Shown here in pieces: positions 1 through 5,336 of a stretch of 7,542 nucleotides of DNA. The stretch is from positions 1 to 7,542 of the forward strand of contig JAASSQ010000140.1 in NCBI GenBank assembly GCA_021767845.1. Reading direction: 5' to 3'. The notes under the pieces were generated by a model, which had not been told where the DNA came from, searched no databases, and saw only the letters and a program-made list of their open reading frames with translations. A program made the position numbers and the translations under genes. Positions within the stretch are counted from its first letter, which is position 1. Each line of letters begins with the position of its first letter. Source of the stretch: Roseovarius sp. GTDB lineage: Bacteria > Pseudomonadota > Alphaproteobacteria > Rhodobacterales > Rhodobacteraceae.

Positions 1-91
1 CATGGCGCGCGCTGCGGCGCCGGTTGGGGCCGCGGAAGCCGGGCCGTAGCGGCCTCTTAACATGACGTTTCCGTGAAAGAACAGGACGCTT

Positions 92-132
92 TCGCACAGT
101 TAGCGCAACCAGTCGCACGTTAGCGCAACCAG
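92..132. repeat. Imperfect tandem direct repeat (operator-like)
   Basis: Two abutting copies are visible: 92-112 (21 bases) and 113-132 (20 bases). They are identical except for one extra A in the first copy, and both contain GTTAGCGCAACCAG (99-112 and 119-132). The core GTTAGCGCAAC is an imperfect palindrome close to the GTTAGCGCTAAC type of site bound by LacI/GalR-family regulators. The cores are 20 bp apart, about two helical turns, so two dimers could sit on the same face of the DNA. In Sinorhizobium the LacI-family protein PckR controls pckA, which makes a pckA operator a reasonable guess. The regulator assignment is inference. Confidence 0.75.
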
Positions 133-160
133 CCTTTTCGCCGCGCGCGCCGCCCCGTTC

Positions 161-179
161 CGGCCGCGCGGAGCGGCCG
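161..179. other. GC-rich inverted repeat able to form a stem-loop
   Basis: The arms CGGCCGC (161-167) and GCGGCCG (173-179) are perfectly complementary around a five-base loop (168-172). No T-tract follows on either strand, so it does not look like a classical intrinsic terminator. It lies just downstream of the minus-strand -10 box at 201-206, so in a minus-strand transcript it would sit near the 5' end as a leader hairpin. Confidence 0.5.
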
Positions 180-200
180 CGAAAGTGAGTCAATTTAGTC

Positions 201-206
201 ATTATA
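201..206 (-). promoter_or_regulatory. Candidate minus-strand -10 element
   Basis: The minus strand reads TATAAT here, a perfect match to the sigma70 -10 consensus inside an otherwise very GC-rich region. No good -35 box lies 16-18 bases upstream (the hexamer at 17-bp spacing is CACAAT). The promoter may therefore depend on an activator, or the match may be chance. It would drive a leftward gene, possibly pckA, whose leader would then include the hairpin at 161-179 and the tandem repeat at 92-132. Confidence 0.35.
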
Positions 207-260
207 AGGATTTTTCTGTTCGAATTGTGGCTGCGCGGCGGGGTGATTCGCAGTTTGGGA

Positions 261-290
261 TTGATTGTAAAGCGTGAAACAACGCATATT
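261..290 (+). promoter_or_regulatory. Candidate sigma70 promoter of chvI
   Basis: TTGATT (261-266) and CATATT (285-290) are separated by 18 bases, and each matches the consensus hexamer at 4 of 6 positions. Transcription would start near 297, giving a leader of about 40 bases before the chvI start at 338. The ribosome binding site AAGGA (325-329) lies eight bases before the ATG. This is a pattern match only, and other starts in the AT-rich 190-300 stretch are possible. Confidence 0.35.
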
Positions 291-337
291 GGCGCAAAAA
301 AGCGGCGGGAAGAACGAGCAGAACAAGGATCAATGAC

Positions 338-1039
338 ATGTCTAAGATCGCCCTGGTGGACGATGACCGCAACATTCTGACGTCGGTGTCGATGACGCTC
401 GAAGCGGAGGGGTTCGAGGTGGAGACCTACAACGACGGCCAGCAGGCCTTCGATGCCTTCAGCAAGAAGCTGCCGGACATGGCGGTTCTCGACATCAAGA
501 TGCCGCGCATGGACGGCATGGACCTGTTGCAGCGGCTGCGCCAGAAGACCTCGATGCCGGTGATCTTCCTGACCTCGAAGGATGACGAGATCGACGAGGT
601 CCTGGGCCTGCGCATGGGCGCCGACGACTACGTGAAGAAACCCTTCAGCCAGCGCCTGCTTGTCGAGCGGATCCGCGCGCTGCTGCGCCGGCAGGAGGCG
701 TTGGGCACCGACGCGGTGGGCGAGACCGAGGATACCAAGGTGATCGAGCGCGGGCATCTGCGGATGGACCCGCTGCGCCACGCGGTCGCCTGGAAGGGGC
801 AGGACGTGTCGCTGACGGTCACCGAATTCCTGCTGTTGCAGGCGTTGGCGCAGCGCCCCGGATTCGTGAAAAGCCGCGATCAGCTGATGGACGTGGCCTA
901 TGACGACCAGGTCTACGTGGACGACCGCACGATCGACAGCCACATCAAGCGGTTGCGCAAGAAGCTGCGGATGGTGGACCCCGAGTTCTCGGCCATCGAG
1001 ACGCTTTACGGCATCGGGTACCGGTACAACGAGGAATAA
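338..1039 (+). CDS. chvI: ChvI-type OmpR-family response regulator
   Basis: Cytoplasmic DNA-binding response regulator, partner of the ChvG sensor kinase encoded next. The receiver domain covers about residues 1-118: acidic pocket D8-D9-D10, phospho-acceptor D52 in VLDIKMPRMDG, switch T79 and conserved K101 in VKKPF. A winged-helix effector domain follows (about 137-231), with recognition helix around DDRTIDSHIKRLRKKL (196-211) and the wing YGIGYRY near the end. The length of 233 residues is normal for the family. The ATG at 338 is preceded by AAGGA with eight-base spacing; the ATG at 333 is out of frame. The stop overlaps the chvG start (TAATG), indicating translational coupling. In Sinorhizobium, Agrobacterium and Brucella, ChvI controls envelope, exopolysaccharide and acid-stress genes. 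Its exact regulon here is unknown. Confidence 0.93.
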   Translation: MSKIALVDDDRNILTSVSMTLEAEGFEVETYNDGQQAFDAFSKKLPDMAVLDIKMPRMDGMDLLQRLRQKTSMPVIFLTSKDDEIDEVLGLRMGADDYVKKPFSQRLLVERIRALLRRQEALGTDAVGETEDTKVIERGHLRMDPLRHAVAWKGQDVSLTVTEFLLLQALAQRPGFVKSRDQLMDVAYDDQVYVDDRTIDSHIKRLRKKLRMVDPEFSAIETLYGIGYRYNEE

Positions 1040-2748
1040 TGGCGCTGGCCGAAGATATCCAGATGCGCAACTCGGCGCCCCGGCGGGACGACGACCTGGT
1101 GCTCGGCGACGATTTCGTCGCGCCGGACAGCGTCGCCGACGAGGAGGTTCGCTCACGCCGCGAACGGCGCGGGGTTTTCGCGCTGCGCGGCTCGTCGCTG
1201 ACGCGCAAGATCATCACCTTCAACCTCGTGGCGCTGAGCGTGCTGGTGGCGGGCATCCTGTTCCTGAACTCCTCGCGCGACAGCCTGGCGATGCAACGCG
1301 CCGGCAGCCTGTCGGACGAGGTGGAGCTGGTGGCCGATGTCTTCGAGGCACTGCTGCCGGCCAATGCGCCGGTGAACCTGGTGACCGGCGACGGCATCGA
1401 CGTAGACGGCACGCTGGAGGGGCTGGACCTGCAGCGCGGCGTGGAGGTGTTCGTCTTCGATCCGGCCGGCGCGCTGGCCGGGCACATGGTGGGCGAGCGG
1501 CCCCGCGCGGCGCGCGGCGATCCGCAAAGCACCGTCATCACCGACGCGCTGAGCCGGGTCTGGGGCTGGGTCTCGGCCCCGTTCGAGGCGATCACCGGCG
1601 GCGACAGCGGGGGCGCGACCCTGCGCGACCAGGCCGCCGCGCTGGTCCCCGGCACGCTGAACGGGCGCGCGCAGGCCCGCGCCAGCGAGGTGGACGGGCG
1701 CACCGTGTTCGTGGCCGCGACCCCGGTGATGCAGGGCGGGCAGCCCGTCGCCGTGGTGGCGCTGGCCAATGCCAGCGGCGAGATCGACCAACTGGTGCGC
1801 GCAGAGCATGAATGGGTGCTGCGGATGTTCCTGATCGCCACCGCCGTTTCGGTGGGGCTGAGCCTGATCCTGGCCTCGACGATCGCCAACCCGCTGGCCG
1901 AACTGGCCGACGCCGCCGAGATCGGCGGCGACCGCAACCGCGGAAAGGGCGGCGGGCGCATCCGCATCCCCGACCTGACCGCGCGGCCCGACGAGATCGG
2001 TCGCCTCTCGGGCGCGCTGCGCGGCATGGTGGCCGCGCTCTACCACCGCATCGAGAGCAACGAACAATTCGCCGCCGACGTCGCGCACGAGATCAAGAAC
2101 CCGCTGGCCAGCCTGCGCTCGGCGGTGGGCACGATGCGCGTGGCCAAGCGCGCCGACCAGCGCGAAAAGCTGCTGGAGGTGATCGAACACGACGTGCGGC
2201 GCCTCGACCGGCTGGTGAGCGACATCTCGAACGCCTCGCGGCTGGACAGCGAGCTGGTCAAGGAGGACCAGGACGCTTTCGACATGCTGGAGATGCTGCG
2301 CAACCTGTGCACCTACCTGGGTGACGAGGCCGAGAAGAAGGGGGTCGAGTTCATCACCGATTTCCCCAACGACTCGATCATTTTCGTCGGGCTGGAGGGG
2401 CGGCTGGCGCAGGTGTTCGTCAACCTCATCACCAACGCGATCAGCTTCTGCGAGGAGGGCGACGCGATCCGTGTCTGGGTGCGCAAGCGCGAGAACCGCG
2501 TTCTGGTGGTGGTCGAGGATACCGGCCCCGGCATCCCCGAACAGGCCCTGACCAAGATCTTCAAGCGGTTCTACTCGCAACGCTCGGAAAACGAGTTCGG
2601 CAACAATTCGGGTCTTGGCCTGTCGATCTCGAAACAGATCGTCGAGGCGCATGACGGCGTGATCTGGGCCGAGAACATCCGCCCGACCGATGCCGACCCG
2701 ACCTCGGACCCGCTGGGCGCGCGCTTTGTCGTCGGCCTGCCGGTCTGA
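1039..2748 (+). CDS. chvG: ChvG-type sensor histidine kinase
   Basis: Inner-membrane sensor kinase that phosphorylates ChvI. It begins with a charged cytoplasmic segment of about 55 residues. Transmembrane helix 1 spans roughly 58-76, the periplasmic sensor region runs to about 258, and transmembrane helix 2 spans about 261-282, followed by a HAMP-like linker. The dimerisation/phosphotransfer helix carries H350 in DVAHEIKNPLASL. The ATPase domain shows the N box (N462 and N466 in VNLITNA), the G1 box VEDTGPGIP (D494, G496, G498), the F box FKRFY (508-512) and the G2 box SGLGLSISK (from 524). The length of 569 residues is typical of ChvG/ExoS. The ATG at 1039 shares one base with the chvI stop. 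The downstream ATG at codon 9 is a possible alternative start. In rhizobia, periplasmic ExoR restrains this kinase; no exoR is seen here. Confidence 0.92.
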   Translation: MALAEDIQMRNSAPRRDDDLVLGDDFVAPDSVADEEVRSRRERRGVFALRGSSLTRKIITFNLVALSVLVAGILFLNSSRDSLAMQRAGSLSDEVELVADVFEALLPANAPVNLVTGDGIDVDGTLEGLDLQRGVEVFVFDPAGALAGHMVGERPRAARGDPQSTVITDALSRVWGWVSAPFEAITGGDSGGATLRDQAAALVPGTLNGRAQARASEVDGRTVFVAATPVMQGGQPVAVVALANASGEIDQLVRAEHEWVLRMFLIATAVSVGLSLILASTIANPLAELADAAEIGGDRNRGKGGGRIRIPDLTARPDEIGRLSGALRGMVAALYHRIESNEQFAADVAHEIKNPLASLRSAVGTMRVAKRADQREKLLEVIEHDVRRLDRLVSDISNASRLDSELVKEDQDAFDMLEMLRNLCTYLGDEAEKKGVEFITDFPNDSIIFVGLEGRLAQVFVNLITNAISFCEEGDAIRVWVRKRENRVLVVVEDTGPGIPEQALTKIFKRFYSQRSENEFGNNSGLGLSISKQIVEAHDGVIWAENIRPTDADPTSDPLGARFVVGLPV

Positions 2749-2801
2749 TCCGCGCGGGCCGTTGCGCAGCGTGATACAAGGCGCCCGCCCCCCGCACTCC
2801 G

Positions 2802-2821
2802 GCGCGCGGTCCGCCGCGCGC
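2802..2821. other. Strong GC stem-loop after chvG
   Basis: GCGCGCGG (2802-2809) pairs perfectly with CCGCGCGC (2814-2821) around the four-base loop TCCG. It lies 54 bases after the chvG stop. There is no T-run after it, so calling it an intrinsic terminator is not justified. It may attenuate or process the transcript between chvIG and hprK, or simply reflect GC-rich sequence. Confidence 0.45.
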
Positions 2822-2915
2822 GGTTGCCGGACCGGGTTGCGCGGGCTGCGCCCCGGCCCGAGCTCCGTTCGCACCCCCCGGCCCGCCGCACGGCTCACCG
2901 TATCCGGCGTGCCAC

Positions 2916-3059
2916 CAGCCCCGCGCCGTGGTGGGCGACCCGTCCCGAGCCTTGGCGGGCGACCTGCCTCGCGCCTTGGCAAGCCACCTGCCTCGCGCCA
3001 TGGCAGGCCAAATGTCCCGAGCCTTGGTAAGCCACCTGCCTTGCGCCTTGGCGCGCAAC
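2916..3059. repeat. 24-bp tandem repeat, six units
   Basis: Six abutting units of exactly 24 bases start at 2916, 2940, 2964, 2988, 3012 and 3036. Each has the core GCCNTGG at unit positions 10-16. Units 3 and 4 agree at 21 of 24 positions, units 3 and 6 at 20, and units 3 and 5 at 19. Units 2 and 5 share TCCCGAGCCTTGG, hinting at an older 72-base duplication. Degenerate copies may flank the array at 2892 and 3060. Because 24 is a multiple of three, any open frame through it gives an eight-residue repeat, for example LPRALA-type on the plus strand. No frame joins it to chvG or hprK. It looks like a minisatellite in an intergenic spacer. Confidence 0.85.
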
Positions 3060-3115
3060 TCGCCCTGCGCGGTGCCGCATCGGCGGTCTCTGAGGCGTGC
3101 CGCCGCCGCGCGGGC

Positions 3116-3122
3116 AGGGGGA
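3116..3122 (+). promoter_or_regulatory. Ribosome binding site that decides the hprK start
   Basis: AGGGGGA lies four bases before the GTG at 3127. The other in-frame start, GTG at 3097, has only GAGG one base away, which is too close. An in-frame stop at 3091-3093 blocks anything further upstream. The site therefore favours translation from 3127. Confidence 0.6.
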
Positions 3123-3126
3123 TCGC

Positions 3127-3684
3127 GTGACCCGGTCCGGCGGCCAGTCCGGTGGTCGGGCCGGGGAGCGGCTTGGGGGCCGACCGGGCTCCGCCGGGTC
3201 CGACCCGGAAACCAAACCCGCCCCCGAGACCGAGCCCAAGCCCGGGTCCGACCCCGGCCCCGGCCCATCCCCCGCGACCCTTCACGCCACCACCGTCTGC
3301 CTGAACGGGCGGGCGGTGCTGATCCGGGGCGCGTCGGGCAGTGGAAAATCGGGGCTGGCCTTGCGGCTGATCGGGCTGGGCGCGGGGCTGGTGGCCGATG
3401 ACCGCACCCGCCTGTGGCGTGACGCGGACACGATCATGGCCGATGCCCCCGCCGCGATCCGGGGCCGGATCGAGGCGCGCGGCGTCGGCCTTCTGAAATG
3501 CCCGGCGGCGGGGCCCGCGCCGCTGGCCCTGATCGTCGATCTGGACCGCAGCGAGACCGACCGCCTGCCCCCCGCGCGACACGAGGATGTGATGGGCCTG
3601 CCCCTGCCGGTGATCGGAAAAAGCGAGCAGACCCATTTTCCCGCGGCGATCGCGCTATATCTACGATACGGACGCAGTGACTGA
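3127..3684 (+). CDS. hprK: HPr kinase/phosphorylase, short alphaproteobacterial form with N-terminal extension
   Basis: Cytoplasmic enzyme that phosphorylates (and in characterised homologues dephosphorylates) a serine of HPr, encoded three genes downstream. The catalytic core starts near residue 52 (LHATTVCLNGRAVLIRG). It shows the P-loop GASGSGKS (68-75), VADDRT with D91/D92, and an IEARGVG segment (115-121) matching the family's E-x-R-G-x-G signature. Alphaproteobacterial HprK lacks the N-terminal domain of the roughly 310-residue Firmicutes enzyme and is usually about 140-150 residues. This one is about 185, because some 50 low-complexity residues rich in Gly, Pro, Ser and Glu precede the core. 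No ATG or GTG lies between the GTG at 3127 and the core, so the extension seems real unless a rare start or a sequence error is involved. The gene overlaps rapZ by eight bases. Confidence 0.87.
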   Translation: MTRSGGQSGGRAGERLGGRPGSAGSDPETKPAPETEPKPGSDPGPGPSPATLHATTVCLNGRAVLIRGASGSGKSGLALRLIGLGAGLVADDRTRLWRDADTIMADAPAAIRGRIEARGVGLLKCPAAGPAPLALIVDLDRSETDRLPPARHEDVMGLPLPVIGKSEQTHFPAAIALYLRYGRSD

Positions 3685-4624
3685 TCGGATCGACCCACCC
3701 ATGCCGCAGGAGGCCGCCGCGCTGAAACCCCGCCTTGTGCTGGTGACCGGCCCATCGGGCGCGGGCCGCAGCACGGCGATCCGGGCGCTGGAGGACATGG
3801 GATACGAGGCGATCGACAACCTGCCGCTGTCGCTGTTGCCGCGGCTGCTGTCGGGGGACGTGCCGGACAAGCCGCTGGCGCTGGGCGTGGATGCGCGCAA
3901 CCGTGATTTCTCGGCCAATGCGCTGATCGAGGCGGTGGACCGGATGGACGGGCTGAGCGGCGTGCCGATGCAGGTGCTGTTCGTCGATTGCAGCGCCGAG
4001 GTGCTGCTGCGCCGCTATTCCGAGACCCGCCGGCGGCATCCGCTGGCCCCGGCCGAAAGCCCGGAAATGGGCATCGCGCGCGAGTTCGACCTGCTGGTGC
4101 CGATCCGGGCGCGGGCCGATATCCTGATCGACACCTCCGAGATGTCGCCGCATGATTTCCGCGCCGAGCTGGAACGCTGGTTCGCCCCGCAGGGCCGCAG
4201 CCACCTGGCGGTGACGGTACATTCCTTTTCCTACAAGCGCGGCCTGCCGCGCGGGCTGGACATGGTTCTGGATTGCCGCTTCCTGCGCAACCCCTATTGG
4301 GACCGGGAGTTGCGGGCGCTGGATGGGCGCGACGGGCGGGTGGCCGATTACGTGGGCGGGGACGCGCGCTTCGCCGCGTTCCGCGACAAGGTCATCGACC
4401 TGGCCATGCTGCTGCTGCCCGCCTACGAGGCCGAGGGGAAGGCCTATCTGGCCATCGGGTTCGGCTGCACCGGGGGCCAGCATCGCAGCGTCGCCATGGC
4501 AGAAACTTTGGCCGCGGCCCTTGCAGAGGCCGGCTGGCCGGTGTCAATAAGGCACCGCGAGCTGGAGCGGCGCGGCGCGTTGGACGCGCCCCGCGGCGCC
4601 GCGCGCGGCAGAAGGGGAGAGTGA
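3677..4624 (+). CDS. rapZ: RapZ/YvcJ-family nucleotide-binding regulator
   Basis: Cytoplasmic P-loop protein. In E. coli RapZ is an RNA-binding adaptor that directs RNase E to the sRNA GlmZ; its target in alphaproteobacteria is not established. The N-terminal domain has the Walker A motif GPSGAGRS (25-32), in which arginine (R31) takes the place of the usual lysine. It also has IDNLP (46-50), VLFVDCS (100-106) and the family hallmark RRYSETRRRHPL (112-123). The C-terminal domain shows VHSFSYKRGLP (181-191), DCRFLRNPYW (199-208) and GCTGGQHRSV (263-272). The length of 315 residues is slightly above the usual 285-300. The GTG at 3677 (VTDRIDPP) overlaps the end of hprK; an ATG at 3701 is the alternative start. 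Position within the hprK-EIIA-ptsH cluster is the common arrangement and supports a link with PTS signalling. Confidence 0.93.
   Translation: MTDRIDPPMPQEAAALKPRLVLVTGPSGAGRSTAIRALEDMGYEAIDNLPLSLLPRLLSGDVPDKPLALGVDARNRDFSANALIEAVDRMDGLSGVPMQVLFVDCSAEVLLRRYSETRRRHPLAPAESPEMGIAREFDLLVPIRARADILIDTSEMSPHDFRAELERWFAPQGRSHLAVTVHSFSYKRGLPRGLDMVLDCRFLRNPYWDRELRALDGRDGRVADYVGGDARFAAFRDKVIDLAMLLLPAYEAEGKAYLAIGFGCTGGQHRSVAMAETLAAALAEAGWPVSIRHRELERRGALDAPRGAARGRRGE
4612..4619 (+). promoter_or_regulatory. Ribosome binding site that decides the EIIA start
   Basis: AAGGGGAG ends ten bases before the GTG at 4630. The alternative in-frame GTG at 4621, which overlaps the rapZ stop as GTGA, is only one base away, too near for normal initiation. 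Starting at 4630 also gives the MIGIVIVAHGG beginning usual for the family. Confidence 0.55.
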
Positions 4625-4629
4625 CGGCG

Positions 4630-5034
4630 GTGATCGGCATCGTGATCGTGGCGCATGGCGGCCTGGCGCGGGAATACCTGCGCGCGATCGAACACGTGGT
4701 GGGTGCGCAGACGGGCATCGTCGCCATCTCGATGGAGGGGGAAACCGACCGCGGCAAGAAGCAGGCCGAGATCTGCGCGGCCGCCGATGCGGTGGATACC
4801 GGCGACGGTGTCCTGCTGGTGACGGACCTGTTCGGCGGGTCGCCGTCGAACCTGTCGCTCAAGGCGTGCCGGCCCTCGGACAGGCGCATCCTTTACGGGG
4901 CGAACCTGCCGATGCTCATCAAGCTGGCGAAGAGCCGCAACCTGCCGGTGCACGAGGCCGCGCGCGCCGCGCTGGACGCGGGACGGAAATACATAGACAG
5001 CCACGCGGTCACGGGTGGCGGGGCAGACAGGTGA
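4630..5034 (+). CDS. PTS mannose-family EIIA component
   Basis: Cytoplasmic phosphocarrier of the mannose/fructose (ManX-like) EIIA family, receiving phosphate from HPr. The protein of 134 residues is a single EIIA domain. Phospho-acceptor H9 lies in IVIVAHGGLA, followed by SMEG (34-37) and the conserved LVTDLFGGSPSNLS motif (63-76) with D66. The C-terminal part carries GANLPML (90-96). There is no EIIB, EIIC or EIID nearby, so transport by this unit is unlikely. In related alphaproteobacteria this protein (often labelled ManX or PtsM) is thought to serve in a regulatory relay. The start at 4630 lies five bases after the rapZ stop, and ptsH begins eight bases after this gene ends. The symbol is left blank because naming differs between genomes. 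Confidence 0.92.
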   Translation: MIGIVIVAHGGLAREYLRAIEHVVGAQTGIVAISMEGETDRGKKQAEICAAADAVDTGDGVLLVTDLFGGSPSNLSLKACRPSDRRILYGANLPMLIKLAKSRNLPVHEAARAALDAGRKYIDSHAVTGGGADR

Positions 5035-5042
5035 AGAGTTCC

Positions 5043-5321
5043 ATGTCCGATACGATCACGCGCCAACTGGAAATCGTGAATGAAAAGGGGCTGCATGCCC
5101 GCGCCGCCGCCAAGCTGGTCGAGGTGGTCGAGGGCTTCGACGCCACCGCCGAGGTGGCGCTGGACGGCATGTCGGCGGGCGGAGACAGCATCATGGGCCT
5201 TTTGATGTTGGCAGCGTCGAAAGGAACCACTATTGACGTGCAGACCTCGGGGCCGGATGCCGAGGCGCTGGCCGACGCGGTCGAGGCGCTGGTGGCCAAC
5301 CGGTTCGGCGAGGAGATGTGA
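5043..5321 (+). CDS. ptsH: HPr phosphocarrier protein
   Basis: Small cytoplasmic HPr of 92 residues. The active-site histidine is H18 in NEKGLHARAAAKLVE, phosphorylated by Enzyme I at the expense of PEP. The second regulatory site is S49 in GGDSIMGLLML, the position phosphorylated by HprK in characterised systems; its presence fits the hprK gene in the same cluster. The end, LADAVEALVANRFGEEM, is the usual last helix. Translation probably starts at the ATG at 5043. An in-frame GTG at 5031 overlaps the EIIA stop (GTGA) and would add four residues. No Enzyme I gene is in view, so phosphate must come from one encoded elsewhere. Confidence 0.95.
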   Translation: MSDTITRQLEIVNEKGLHARAAAKLVEVVEGFDATAEVALDGMSAGGDSIMGLLMLAASKGTTIDVQTSGPDAEALADAVEALVANRFGEEM

Positions 5322-5336
5322 ACCAGGGGCGCAGCG

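Larger units (their letters stand above)
1..337. other. Intergenic region upstream of chvI, probably a divergent control region
   Basis: I see no convincing gene here. On the minus strand, ATG codons at 63-61 and 3-1 share a frame that is open to the left edge. The peptide between them is Ala/Gly/Arg-rich and does not resemble the start of PckA as I remember it, so neither is called as a start. Short plus-strand open stretches also end within 1-65 (stops at 47-49, 58-60 and 63-65) and cannot be told from chance. In many alphaproteobacteria pckA (PEP carboxykinase) diverges from chvI, so the left part may be its leader. That is inference from gene order, because no pckA coding sequence is visible. 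The region contains a tandem repeat, a hairpin and candidate promoters on both strands, listed separately. Confidence 0.6.
2749..3126. other. Intergenic region between chvG and hprK with repeats
   Basis: No gene is called in these 378 bases. Several frames on both strands are open across it, but this is what very high GC and a repeat length divisible by three produce. The predicted peptides are Arg/Ala/Pro/Gly-rich and resemble no family I know. The region holds a strong stem-loop (2802-2821) and a 24-bp tandem repeat (2916-3059). I see no convincing promoter for hprK, so either chvIG transcription reads through or the promoter is too degenerate to recognise. Confidence 0.6.

Noticed and set aside
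1..63. Start of pckA on the minus strand
   Set aside because: The in-frame peptide from the ATG at 63 is Ala/Gly-rich and unlike PckA. The ATG at 3 has too little sequence after it to judge, so no CDS is called.
2916..3059. CRISPR array
   Set aside because: Units abut one another with no unique spacers, and no cas gene is near.
2895..3239. Repeat-containing frames on both strands in the chvG-hprK spacer that give eight-residue repeats
   Set aside because: Every frame through a 24-base tandem repeat gives such a peptide when no stop is present. None has a convincing start site or family resemblance, so I treat the array as DNA repeat, not protein repeat.
1153..3636. A very long open frame on the minus strand (827 codons) across chvG and hprK
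   Set aside because: It lies opposite clear plus-strand genes with intact motifs. Its peptide is Arg/Gly/Ala/His-rich with no recognisable domain, as expected for the antisense of high-GC codons.
4592..4603. Perfect 12-base palindrome CGCGGCGCCGCG at the end of rapZ
   Set aside because: It has no loop, lies in coding sequence of almost pure G and C where such palindromes are expected by chance, and is adequately explained by codon composition.
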